Below are positions 16,496-24,185 of a stretch of 64,000 bases of DNA, one piece after another (the first letter of the stretch is position 1; every line of letters begins with the position of its first letter). Both the position numbers and the translations under genes were made by a program. The DNA is taken from the NCBI GenBank assembly GCA_015060325.1, contig SUYQ01000004.1, positions 1 through 64,000 on the forward strand, written 5' to 3'. Source of the DNA: Bacteroidales bacterium (GTDB lineage: Bacteria; Bacteroidota; Bacteroidia; Bacteroidales; UBA932). The notes under the pieces are model-generated. The model searched no databases and was not told the DNA's origin. It worked only from the letters and a program-made list of their open reading frames with translations.

Positions 16496-16888
16496 ATGGA
16501 TCCACGACAATTTGATTCCCTGATTCTGCAGAATCAGGGATTTAATACACTGAATAATGTTGTGCACTCAAATGTAGTGCAGAATATGGCCGAGCAAACT
16601 TTGCAGAGCGTTCATGCAATGCAAGGTATGCAGATAACCCAACCCAAGGAATCTGCATACAATCCTGCCGGACTATACGGAGTTAATCCTCAGCATCAGC
16701 CACTTCAGCCCAATACGAGCCAACATCAATTCCTGGCAGTTGTAAATGGTGCTCAGAAAGGACCTTTTACATTGGAACAGCTCAAAGGACTCGCAATTGC
16801 TGACGTAATTAGTGAGGATACACTTGTTTGGATGCAGGGTATGCCGGAGTGGGTGTCCTTAAGAGTGTGTCTTGCAAATTTAAAGTAA
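16496..16888 (+). CDS. GYF_2-domain protein
   Basis: A 130-residue protein starting 5 bases after the SPFH gene. The first 75 residues are Gln/Asn-rich and low in structure (QFDSLILQNQGFNTLNNVV). A GYF_2-type domain occupies about 78-125: FLAVVNGAQKGPFTLEQLKG, then DTLVWMQGMPEWVSL. It has the same tail as the SPFH protein without the SPFH part, so it may compete for or bridge the same partners. Confidence 0.8.
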   Translation: MDPRQFDSLILQNQGFNTLNNVVHSNVVQNMAEQTLQSVHAMQGMQITQPKESAYNPAGLYGVNPQHQPLQPNTSQHQFLAVVNGAQKGPFTLEQLKGLAIADVISEDTLVWMQGMPEWVSLRVCLANLK

Positions 16889-16894
16889 ATAGAT

Positions 16895-17227
16895 ATGGCA
16901 AATGATAATAGTATCTTTGATAAGATGATAGAGATGGGCATGGGTATGACTATGGCACGCGAAATGTCTCGTATGACAGAAAATGCGATGCATTCAAATA
17001 ATCAATACCCTCAGCAGGCTCCGCCACCAATTCATCCTACATCACAAATCTATGCTGCAATCAATAATACGCAAGCTGGACCTTTTAGTGAACAAGAAAT
17101 AATGACCTTGATAAAGAAGGGTATGATAACAAATGCCACTTTGGTATGGAAGCCTGGCTTGCCTAATTGGGTGCCGGCCAGCCAAGTTCCTGAAGTTGGA
17201 AAATTACTTTTGTTATATTCAAAATAG
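16895..17227 (+). CDS. GYF_2-domain protein, second copy
   Basis: A 110-residue protein, 6 bases after the previous gene. The N-terminus is short and Met-rich (MANDNSIFDKMIEMGMGMTM), followed by a Pro-rich hinge (QQAPPPIHPTS). A third GYF_2-type domain of this cassette lies at about 52-103 (YAAINNTQAGPFSEQEIMTL, LVWKPGLPNWVPASQVPE). It is divergent from the other two copies, so this is not a recent duplication. Confidence 0.8.
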   Translation: MANDNSIFDKMIEMGMGMTMAREMSRMTENAMHSNNQYPQQAPPPIHPTSQIYAAINNTQAGPFSEQEIMTLIKKGMITNATLVWKPGLPNWVPASQVPEVGKLLLLYSK

Positions 17228-17578
17228 ATGTCTTATATGAAAATTAATGTGGTGAAACTTATATTGGCATTAGGATTTGGAGCATTGTCAGGATTATTAT
17301 GTTATGTCCTGGCAAAGGAAAATCTGACATCCTTTATAGTTACAGCTGTGTCAATGTTCATCTGCATGGCTTCCGTCTTTGGATTTGACTATAATTACGG
17401 TAATCGCAATGTAAATATAAAGACAGCTGCATGCACATTCACGGTAATTGCATTTTTTGTGAATGTCATGTTCTGTTTCTTTATTAACAGTACTTTGATG
17501 TATCTGGCTTTGATCGGTTTTGTAATTTTATTGGATATTGCTACAGTTTACTCTTTGTGTAAGCCTGGCTCTGAATAG
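17228..17578 (+). CDS. Small four-helix membrane protein, last gene of the SPFH cassette
   Basis: A 116-residue protein whose ATG directly follows the previous stop codon. Four hydrophobic segments cover most of it: about 6-26 (VVKLILALGFGALSGLLCYV), 32-50, 66-86 and 90-108. No family is recognised. The tight spacing from 13825 to 17578 and the terminator just after it make one five-gene operon. It may anchor the SPFH ring or be the effector of the cassette; neither can be read from the sequence. Confidence 0.75.
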   Translation: MSYMKINVVKLILALGFGALSGLLCYVLAKENLTSFIVTAVSMFICMASVFGFDYNYGNRNVNIKTAACTFTVIAFFVNVMFCFFINSTLMYLALIGFVILLDIATVYSLCKPGSE

Positions 17579-17625
17579 AGTTCTTTGGATTGGTGTTCAT
17601 AATACAACCGCAAGATAGTAATTGT

Positions 17626-17664
17626 GACCACTGCCTCACTAAAAAGAGGGAGTGGTCGCTTTTT
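17626..17664 (+). terminator. Terminator of the SPFH cassette
   Basis: GACCACT.CCTC (17626-17637) pairs with GAGG.AGTGGTC (17646-17657), with T residues at 17660-17664. Confidence 0.85.
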
Positions 17665-17712
17665 GTAAGGTTATATAAGTTTTGTAAATTTGTCAGGCTT
17701 TAATGATGTTGA

Positions 17713-17859
17713 ATGTCTATGACAATTGACGATAAGACAGGTCTGGTCATCCGTCCGCAGAAACCGATCAGTGTCTCCAGAATGGAAAAAGATCCTGCAA
17801 AGCTGCAGGATCTTTACGACGAGGGCTATAATCTCGCCTCGATGGTCAAAGGACTTTGA
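17713..17859 (+). pseudogene. Probable 3' remnant of a patatin-like phospholipase gene
   Basis: A 48-codon frame from ATG 17713 to TGA 17859 reads LVIRPQKPISVSRMEKDP, then LQDLYDEGYNLASM. This resembles the C-terminal tail of bacterial patatin-like proteins, where an IxPxxPlxxsrxEkdp segment is followed by a lYxxGy helix. The rest of such a gene is absent: the upstream 130 bp belong to the cassette terminator. It is either a small translated relic or a non-functional fragment. The stop abuts the convergent lipoprotein stop. The call rests on recalled family pattern only. Confidence 0.45.
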
Positions 17860-18240
17860 TTATTCTGCTTCCTGAGTGATTACGGTCGAACCGCTTCTTC
17901 CCTTGTAGTAGGCTGAGATTATCAGGTCTCTGTCCTTTTCAGATGTGTTTTCATCCACTGTCAGGATGATCTCTTTCGATGATGCAAGGTTTACTTCAGC
18001 CGAGAACCAGTCTCCTTCGCATGTTATAGTCTGTGTTTCTTCATTGAGGATGCCTTCGAAGGTTTGTGATGTTTCAGCATCCGTTACCCAGAATATTTCG
18101 ACAGGAGTGTCAATTGTGAATGTGATTGTGTGCTCTGAACTTCCAATTACGAGGTTTTCTTTTCCTGTGTCTGTTCCGTTTTTCTTGCATCCTGTTGCCA
18201 CAGCAAGTGCGGCGGCTAAAATCCAAATCGCCTTTTTCAT
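17860..18240 (-). CDS. Small lipoprotein with a BACON-like domain
   Basis: The second ATG (18240) gives a 126-residue protein with the lipoprotein signal MKKAIWILAAALAVATGC. The mature part is beta-rich and ends IISAYYKGRSGSTVITQEA, the way BACON and related Ig-like domains end (strand, then TxxITQxA). Such domains in Bacteroidales usually sit in surface glycan-handling lipoproteins; here it stands alone. No partner gene is adjacent. The ATG at 18246 is possible but would put two charged residues before the signal. Confidence 0.7.
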   Translation of the reverse strand: MKKAIWILAAALAVATGCKKNGTDTGKENLVIGSSEHTITFTIDTPVEIFWVTDAETSQTFEGILNEETQTITCEGDWFSAEVNLASSKEIILTVDENTSEKDRDLIISAYYKGRSGSTVITQEAE

Positions 18241-18444
18241 TTCCAATTATTAAAGTACTACTAACGCTGCTGTGTCGAGCAAAATATGTGCCTTGTTTAT
18301 ACTTGCCTCAGCAGCAAAACCGGCATATAGATGCATTGTAGCGTCATACCGTTGCATCATATTTCATAAATTTGTGCAAAATTCTACTGATAGTTGAAAA
18401 AATACGCCGTTTTTGATAATTTTACGGAGATAATTCGGATAAAG

Positions 18445-19191
18445 ATGGAGATTTTACCTATAGCATATATAAGGACTGACTTTCCTGAAAAGTTCGGCGT
18501 GCCGCGCCAGAGCGGTCTTGCAACTGCGCTTCGTGGCAGAATAGTTTTTGAAAAGGACTATCGTAACCCGGATGCCCTCAGGGGCCTGGAAGGCTTTTCG
18601 CACCTCTGGCTGATCTGGGAATTCTCAGCCAACAGTCGCCATGCATACCGTCAGTCCGCTGACAGTGGACCAGCTGACCGTGGTACTGAAAATAAGACCA
18701 TGAATTGGCAGCCGACTGTCCGTCCGCCTCGTCTGGGCGGCAACACCCATATGGGAGTCTTTGCGACCAGATCCCCGTTCCGCCCCAATCCTCTCGGCCT
18801 CTCTTGCGTAAAGATCGCTGGAATTGATCTGAATTCTTCCGACGGTCCGGTTATAGATGTGCTAGGCGCAGACCTTATGGACGGAACCCCGATTTACGAC
18901 ATCAAGCCATATATCACGTATGCAGATTCCCGTCCAGATGCGGTCTGCGGTTATGTAGACCTTTTGTCGGAACCCGATCTGAAGGTCGTTCTTCCATCAG
19001 ATCTATCTGCCAGGATAACTGACACTGCAATCATTCCTGCTCTCATCGAAACCCTCCGTCTGGATCCCCGTCCTTCTTACCACGATGATCCTGACAGGGA
19101 GTATGGCATGTCATTCGCCGGCTACAACATCCGTTTCAAAGTCAACGGCAACATCCTGACGGTCACAGACATAAAGAATTGCAGAAAATAA
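18445..19191 (+). CDS. trmO: tRNA (N6-threonylcarbamoyladenosine-37-N6) methyltransferase
   Basis: TrmO (TsaA/YaeB family) methylates t6A37 in threonine tRNA. The ATG at 18445 gives 248 residues starting MEILPIAYIRTDFPEKFGVP, the conserved entry with PRQSGL right after. The core is a beta-barrel with FSHLWLIWEF, RPPRLGG, GVFATRSPFRPNPLGLSCVK and YDIKPYI, all family hallmarks. The frame is open further upstream, but that part is not conserved. A -7 match TAAATTTG lies at 18367-18374 without a good -33. Family is secure. Confidence 0.93.
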   Translation: MEILPIAYIRTDFPEKFGVPRQSGLATALRGRIVFEKDYRNPDALRGLEGFSHLWLIWEFSANSRHAYRQSADSGPADRGTENKTMNWQPTVRPPRLGGNTHMGVFATRSPFRPNPLGLSCVKIAGIDLNSSDGPVIDVLGADLMDGTPIYDIKPYITYADSRPDAVCGYVDLLSEPDLKVVLPSDLSARITDTAIIPALIETLRLDPRPSYHDDPDREYGMSFAGYNIRFKVNGNILTVTDIKNCRK

Positions 19192-19230
19192 TGTATCTTT
19201 GCGTCCTGTTGGAAAAAACTGTTCGATAAT

Positions 19231-19845
19231 ATGGTAAACACGCTACGCTCGTCGATTTTTGCGGGAATCTTCATAGGTACTGCCGGGTTCGGCTTTCTGG
19301 CTTCAGGGCTTCAGGGGCAGTATGGCTCCCTTGCCGGTGCAGTACTCTTCTCGCTGGGACTTCTGGCGGTTGTAGGCTACAGACTGAAACTCTACACAGG
19401 TACGGCTGGATTTATTAAGAAGAATGAGGTCGGCACACTCTTTCTTATCCTTCTGGGAAACATCCTGGGCTGCCTCATGCTCGGACTCCTCGCCCGTGTC
19501 TCTCCGATGGACATCCAGGGAGCCGCTCAGAAGGTCCTCGAACTCAGGCTCAAGACCGGTGCTCTGAACTGCGGTCTGCTCGGCATAGGCTGTGGCCTCC
19601 TAATGACGACGGCTGTCACATTCGCAAGGCAGAAGCATTATCTGCCGCTCCTGTTTGCAGTCCCTCTCTTCATCATATGCGGCTTCACCCACTGCGTGGC
19701 AGATGCGTTCTACTACCTCTGCGTGCCTGTGGATTTCATGAAGGCGCATGCACTTGAAATCCTTGGAGTTTACGGATGCATAGTCCTCGGAAACCTTATA
19801 GGATGCAATCTTTACAGGATTGTCCTTCCGAAAGAGTTGCAGTAA
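19231..19845 (+). CDS. Formate/nitrite transporter (FNT) family channel, short form
   Basis: A 204-residue inner-membrane protein with six hydrophobic segments. FNT signatures are present: GAVLFSLGLLAVVGYRLKLY followed by TG (usual LFTG), and CGFTHCVADAFYYL near residue 150, matching the GxxHxxANMxY helix break with its conserved His. The usual FNT is about 260-280 residues, so loops and ends are short here. Substrate (formate, nitrite or hydrosulfide) cannot be told. A TATCTTTG at 19194-19201 is the likely -7 element. trpS follows from its own promoter. Confidence 0.82.
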   Translation: MVNTLRSSIFAGIFIGTAGFGFLASGLQGQYGSLAGAVLFSLGLLAVVGYRLKLYTGTAGFIKKNEVGTLFLILLGNILGCLMLGLLARVSPMDIQGAAQKVLELRLKTGALNCGLLGIGCGLLMTTAVTFARQKHYLPLLFAVPLFIICGFTHCVADAFYYLCVPVDFMKAHALEILGVYGCIVLGNLIGCNLYRIVLPKELQ

Positions 19846-19866
19846 TGCAAGAATATCTTATCTTTG
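19837..19866 (+). promoter_or_regulatory. Promoter of trpS
   Basis: TTG at 19837-19839 and TATCTTTG at 19859-19866, spaced by 19 bases. It overlaps the end of the FNT gene. The leader is about 22 bases, too short for a T-box or attenuator. Confidence 0.75.
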
Positions 19867-19893
19867 TATGATTATTGATAACACGAGATAACT

Positions 19894-21009
19894 ATGGGAA
19901 AAATAATACTTACAGGCGACCGTCCGACCGGCAAGCTTCACCTCGGACACTATGTGGGATCGCTCAGAAGAAGGGTAGAGCTTCAGAATTCAGGAGAATA
20001 CGAGAAGATCTTCATCATGATCGCTGACGCCCAGGCCCTTACAGACAATGCGGACAATCCTGAGAAGATCCGTCAGAACATAATTGAAGTAGCATTGGAC
20101 TACCTTTCTGCAGGCCTTGACCCTGAGAAGGTGACCATTTTCATCCAGTCACAGGTTCCGGAGCTCTGCGAGCTCGCATTCTACTACATGAACCTCGTCA
20201 CTGTGCAGAGACTCCAGCGTAATCCTACGGTAAAGCAGGAAGTGCAGCTTAGAGGCTTCTCTGACTGCGAGGATGATGAGACCCAGAACAAGAAAGGCAT
20301 CCCTGTAGGATTCTTCACCTATCCTATCAGCCAGGCTTCCGACATCACGGCCTTCCGCGCTACCACGGTTCCTGTGGGCGTGGACCAGGCTCCGATGATC
20401 GAGCAGACAAGAGAGATCGTCCACAAGTTCAACTCAGTCTATGGGGATACTCTTGTGACCCCTGAGATGATGCTTCCTGAGAATGCCACCTGCTGCCGCC
20501 TCATGGGTACTGACGGAAAGGCCAAGATGAGCAAGTCACTAGGAAACTGCATCTACCTTTCCGACACTTCAAAGGAGGTCAAGAAGAAGGTCAACAGCAT
20601 GTACACCGACCCTGAGCACCTCCAGATCACTGATCCGGGACACATAGAGGGCAACGTCGTGTTTACATATCTCGACGCGTTCAGCACAGACGAGCATTTC
20701 GCAAAGTATCTGCCTGAATACGCAAACCTCGAGGAGATGAAGGACCACTACCGCCGTGGCGGACTCGGAGACGGAACATGCAAGAAGTTCCTCTTCAACA
20801 TCATGGAGGAGTTCCTTCAGCCTATGCGTGAAAGGAGAGCCCACTACGAGCAGAACATCCCTCAGGTGTATGAAATCCTCCGCAAGGGCTCGGAAGTGGC
20901 AAGAGCGGAAGCCGCCAAGACGCTAGCTGACGTGCGTAAGGCGATGAAGATCGACTATTTTGACGATGCGGAGCTGATAGCTGAGCATACAGCGAAATAT
21001 AAGGCTTAG
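19894..21009 (+). CDS. trpS: Tryptophanyl-tRNA synthetase
   Basis: A class I synthetase that charges tRNA-Trp. The HIGH-type motif is GDRPTGKLHLGHYVG near residue 7 and the KMSKS loop is KAKMSKSLGN near residue 210. AxxVPVGxDQ (TTVPVGVDQAPMIEQTREI) marks the Trp-specific branch. At 371 residues it is slightly longer than the usual 330-340. The stop is followed at once by a REP-like copy and then a terminator. Confidence 0.96.
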   Translation: MGKIILTGDRPTGKLHLGHYVGSLRRRVELQNSGEYEKIFIMIADAQALTDNADNPEKIRQNIIEVALDYLSAGLDPEKVTIFIQSQVPELCELAFYYMNLVTVQRLQRNPTVKQEVQLRGFSDCEDDETQNKKGIPVGFFTYPISQASDITAFRATTVPVGVDQAPMIEQTREIVHKFNSVYGDTLVTPEMMLPENATCCRLMGTDGKAKMSKSLGNCIYLSDTSKEVKKKVNSMYTDPEHLQITDPGHIEGNVVFTYLDAFSTDEHFAKYLPEYANLEEMKDHYRRGGLGDGTCKKFLFNIMEEFLQPMRERRAHYEQNIPQVYEILRKGSEVARAEAAKTLADVRKAMKIDYFDDAELIAEHTAKYKA

Positions 21010-21013
21010 ATTT

Positions 21014-21042
21014 CCTGACTCGCTCCGCTCGCTCGAAATGAC
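21014..21042. repeat. REP-like element, family 1 (copy 2)
   Basis: A 29-bp copy (CCTGACTCGCTCCGCTCG to GAAATGAC) five bases after the trpS stop, in the same position relative to a stop codon as the copy after carA. Confidence 0.8.
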
Positions 21043-21104
21043 GGTGGAGAAATCTGCAAAAATACATGATGGTCGGTATAATGACAACCGACATTGAAAT
21101 ATGG

Positions 21105-21140
21105 TCATCGGCAGAATTTACTGCCGATGATTTGTTTTTT
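21105..21140 (+). terminator. Terminator of trpS
   Basis: TCATCGGCAG (21105-21114) and CTGCCGATGA (21121-21130) around AATTTA, followed by TTTGTTTTTT. Confidence 0.85.
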
Positions 21141-21209
21141 AGTGGTCTATTCATTTACTTTGCATGATATTTAATAACTTATTAAATAAGTATTCTAAAA
21201 CCTAAATGT

Positions 21210-22730
21210 ATGAAAGAAAGAAAAATATCCAATCTGATACGTACGGAAGACTGGCTTTCTGTGTGGATAGGAATAATTGTGATAGCACTAGGTTCGCTTG
21301 CTGTATTGACAGGATGGTTTGATTTTTCAGCCCTCAAGTTCAGCACATGGACTGCCGGCGAGAGCATTTCAGCCAAAGATGCTGCAAAGGTGGTCCCATT
21401 GGGCGAGCAGTTGAGCAGCTGGCCTTTCTGGCAGAAATTCCTCACTACATTCCTTACCCTAGGAGTCCTATTCGGTGCCGGTGTCAAGCTTCAGGGAGAG
21501 AAGCTCCGCAAGTTCATTCCGGCATTCGTCATGCTGTTTGCTATTGCCTTTGTCGTGCGCCTTGTCAGTGCTGAGTTTACTCTCAAGCGATATCTGGAAT
21601 GGGCATTCTGGGCACTTCTGATAGGACTTCTCATAGCAAATACGGTCGGTGTGCCGAAGTGGCTCAAGCCGGCTATCCGCACAGAGTTCTACATCAAGAC
21701 CGGACTTGTAATATTCGGATTCTCAATACTTTTCTCCAACATCGCAAGGTTCGGACTATATGGTCTGGGCATCGCATGGGGAGTGACGCCGATCGTGATC
21801 CTGTTTATGTGGTGGTTCGGAAACAGGATCCTGAAGATCCGAAACAAACCTCTCCTGATTACAGTTGCTTCAGCCACATCGGTCTGCGGCACTTCTGCTG
21901 CGATAGCTACCGGTGCCGCCTCAGGTGCAAAGAAGGAGGATCTTTCAGTTGCAATTTCCATTTCTATCATTTTCACGATTCTGATGATGGTGTTCGAACC
22001 TCTGATCATCAAGTGGACCGGAATGAGTCACATCATGGGTGGAGCACTCATCGGAGGAACCGTAGATTCTACCGGAGCGGTGGTGCTTGCCGGCAATGCG
22101 CTTGGTGAAGACGCTGAGCAGGTGGCATCCCTCGTCAAGATGATCCAGAACCTGCTTATCGGTTTCATAGCGTTCTTTGTTGCGATCTTCTTTGCCAGAA
22201 AGGTGGATAAGACAGGAAAGTCTGAAGTGGGAGCAGGTGAAATATGGCACCGTTTCCCTAAGTTCATCCTCGGATTCATGGCAGCTTCGATAGTTGCATC
22301 TGTGATCTTTGTGCCCGCTTTCGGTGCTGACGCTACAAATGCAGTCAACAAGGTGCTCGGACAATACAAGGACTGGGCTTTTGTACTGGCATTTACGTCT
22401 ATAGGTCTTGATACGAACTTCAAGGAAATTGCAAAGAGCATGCAGGGAGGCAAGGTGCTGTGGCTGTATATCGTAGGTCAGACCTTCAACATAATCCTTA
22501 CGTTTGCAGTCGTGTGGCTGCTTCTCTCCGGAACGCTGTTCCCGGTTCCTGACATAAGGACTTTTGATGATAAGGAAGCTCAAATTAAAGCCAAGGAGGC
22601 TGCTGCAGATCCATCTGCCGATACACCCGCTGAAAAATCTGAAGAAACGGTAATCGATTTCGAAACCGCTGAGGCGGCTATGTCATCTGAGACTTCCGAA
22701 GGCCAGCAGTCAGAAAATGACGTCCAGTGA
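21210..22730 (+). CDS. YeiH-type putative sulfate exporter family protein
   Basis: A 506-residue inner-membrane protein of the UPF0324/YeiH family. About eleven hydrophobic segments are visible. Landmarks are the hydrophobic start, TEFYIKTGLVIFGFSILFSN, ASATSVCGTSAAIATGAASG and MGGALIGGTVDSTGAVVLAG, the last two being the paired half-helix regions. About 70 C-terminal residues after the last membrane segment are acidic and Ala/Glu-rich, and not part of the family core. The next gene overlaps its stop, so the two are co-expressed. The sulfate export role is only a family label; the substrate is unproven. Confidence 0.88.
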   Translation: MKERKISNLIRTEDWLSVWIGIIVIALGSLAVLTGWFDFSALKFSTWTAGESISAKDAAKVVPLGEQLSSWPFWQKFLTTFLTLGVLFGAGVKLQGEKLRKFIPAFVMLFAIAFVVRLVSAEFTLKRYLEWAFWALLIGLLIANTVGVPKWLKPAIRTEFYIKTGLVIFGFSILFSNIARFGLYGLGIAWGVTPIVILFMWWFGNRILKIRNKPLLITVASATSVCGTSAAIATGAASGAKKEDLSVAISISIIFTILMMVFEPLIIKWTGMSHIMGGALIGGTVDSTGAVVLAGNALGEDAEQVASLVKMIQNLLIGFIAFFVAIFFARKVDKTGKSEVGAGEIWHRFPKFILGFMAASIVASVIFVPAFGADATNAVNKVLGQYKDWAFVLAFTSIGLDTNFKEIAKSMQGGKVLWLYIVGQTFNIILTFAVVWLLLSGTLFPVPDIRTFDDKEAQIKAKEAAADPSADTPAEKSEETVIDFETAEAAMSSETSEGQQSENDVQ

Positions 22731-23035
22731 TGCCGGATAGGAAAAAGATGATATTCAGGATAATCACCGTCCTGGTGGCGGTGATTGTCATTCTGTTTGC
22801 AGTATTTATAATGGTAAGGCAATGGGGCCTTGTCGAAGGCTACGATTTCGGCGGGGGAGCATACTATTATATAGATATCCCCGGCTTTCAGCAGCATCTT
22901 CCAAAGGACAATATATTTACATCACAGATCCCTGTGTGGGTGCATGTTGCCCTGTTTTTCGCATGGGGATGGCTTATGTGGAGGCTATGGCTGTGGCTTG
23001 ATAAGAGGAGCGAAGGCGAAGAAGATGATGAGTGA
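22730..23035 (+). CDS. Small two-helix membrane protein
   Basis: The ATG at 22730 overlaps the stop of the YeiH-type gene (TGATG); a GTG one codon earlier is possible. The 101-residue protein has hydrophobic segments at about 8-28 (IFRIITVLVAVIVILFAVFI) and 70-88 (VWVHVALFFAWGWLMWRLW), an aromatic loop between them, and an acidic end. No family is recognised; it may be an accessory subunit of the transporter. Confidence 0.75.
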   Translation: MPDRKKMIFRIITVLVAVIVILFAVFIMVRQWGLVEGYDFGGGAYYYIDIPGFQQHLPKDNIFTSQIPVWVHVALFFAWGWLMWRLWLWLDKRSEGEEDDE

Positions 23036-23037
23036 TG

Positions 23038-23068
23038 TTTGTTTTCCGGAAAGGAATGATTAATTTTG
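23038..23068 (+). promoter_or_regulatory. Promoter of the TetR-type gene
   Basis: TTTG at 23038-23041 and TAATTTTG at 23061-23068, 19 bases apart. It decides the start: the in-frame TTG at 23066 lies within the promoter, so the ATG at 23090 is used. Confidence 0.85.
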
Positions 23069-23089
23069 TCTGACAATCGGACTTCTACT

Positions 23090-23710
23090 ATGGAAAGAAA
23101 TCAGAACATCGAGAAACGCATCCTCTGGGTAGCGGAGCGACTTTTCCTTGAAAAGGGATTCAACGGCACGTCCACCACTGAAATTGCCAAGGTGGTCGGC
23201 TGCAATCAGGCACTGATCCACTATTACTACAGGACCAAGGAAAAACTCTTCTGGGACGTTTTCGCTCCAAGAATGGAACAGGTAGTCGAATATCTGGACG
23301 CACCCCTTGATGAGGATGTTGATTTCATCCAGAGAATATCAAATATCGTCGAATTCTATTTTGGAATTCTGGAACTTGACGAGCGTCTCGCCCCTTTCAT
23401 TGTGAACGAACTTGTCATGAATCCTTCACGTTGGGAGATGTTCAGAACGCGTTTCCTCCGCAGCGAGAGCCGCAGCCGTGCCTTCTCGCGTTTCTCAAAT
23501 ATGGTTGCTGAAGAGATTGAAAAAGGAACCATCTGTCCTGTCAAGCCGATTGACCTGCTTCTTGACATAATGTCCCTGACGCTGTCAACGTTCATCATAG
23601 CTCCGAAGGGATTTGCACTGTCCGAATGCGACTCCAACGAACGCAAGGCATATCTCTCTTCCAGAAAAGAGCATATAGCCACTCTTGTCATAAAAGGACT
23701 GAAGAAATAA
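23090..23710 (+). CDS. TetR/AcrR-family transcriptional regulator
   Basis: A 206-residue regulator. The N-terminal helix-turn-helix is typical: RILWVAERLFLEKGFNGTST, then TEIAKVVGCNQALIHYYYRT and KEKLFWDVF. The C-terminal ligand domain is helical and not conserved enough to guess the ligand. It has its own promoter and terminator, so the regulated genes are not evident; the adjacent transporter pair is a candidate. Confidence 0.92.
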   Translation: MERNQNIEKRILWVAERLFLEKGFNGTSTTEIAKVVGCNQALIHYYYRTKEKLFWDVFAPRMEQVVEYLDAPLDEDVDFIQRISNIVEFYFGILELDERLAPFIVNELVMNPSRWEMFRTRFLRSESRSRAFSRFSNMVAEEIEKGTICPVKPIDLLLDIMSLTLSTFIIAPKGFALSECDSNERKAYLSSRKEHIATLVIKGLKK

Positions 23711-23715
23711 AAGAA

Positions 23716-23749
23716 AAGTCTCCGGAAATTCCGGAGACTTAGTTTTTTT
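23716..23749. terminator. Terminator between TetR and Dabb genes
   Basis: AAGTCTCCGG and CCGGAGACTT arms at 23716-23740, followed on the plus strand by a seven-T run (23743-23749) that ends just before the convergent stop codon. Confidence 0.9.
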
Positions 23750-24049
23750 CTATCTTTCGTACTCGACTTTAGCTCGTACTTCTGCGATAGTCTTTACATA
23801 TTGTATTACGTTGCCCCTCATCGGATCTGCCTTGTAAGCTGCAAGGTCTTCCCAGGTCTCGAAGTCCGCCATCATGACAGCGTCGTATGAAGTCTTGCCT
23901 TCATTTCTGTTGACTCCTACCTCAATGTTCTTAAGTCCTGGTACAAGTCCCATGAGGGACTCATATTGTTCCTTGACATCTTCAGCGAGTTCCTTTGAAG
24001 TCTTGCCATCTGATGGCTTGAACTTCCACATTACACAATATCTTACCAT
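23750..24049 (-). CDS. Dabb (stress-responsive alpha/beta-barrel) protein
   Basis: A 99-residue protein with the Dabb pattern: VRYCVMWKFKPSDGKTSKEL, then LMGLVPGLKNIEVGVNRN and TSYDAVMMADFETWEDLAAY, ending near AEVRAKVEYER. These domains form dimeric ferredoxin-like barrels. No catalytic function is established for this branch. It is monocistronic by position. Confidence 0.88.
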   Translation of the reverse strand: MVRYCVMWKFKPSDGKTSKELAEDVKEQYESLMGLVPGLKNIEVGVNRNEGKTSYDAVMMADFETWEDLAAYKADPMRGNVIQYVKTIAEVRAKVEYER

Positions 24050-24146
24050 AGCTGTTAGTGTTTAAGTGATCTTAATTATATTCAAAGCACTAATTTAAGA
24101 ACATTTGTTGACATAAGCAAATGAAACATGAAGAATCCGTCAAAAC

Positions 24147-24177
24147 TTTGATATCAGCGAGATAATTTCTATATTTG
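24147..24177 (+). promoter_or_regulatory. Promoter of the surface-glycan locus
   Basis: TTTG at 24147-24150 and TATATTTG at 24170-24177, 19 bases apart, a perfect match. The ATG at 24186 is only 8 bases past the -7 element, so the mRNA should be almost leaderless. Confidence 0.88.
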
Positions 24178-24185
24178 TTAGATTT

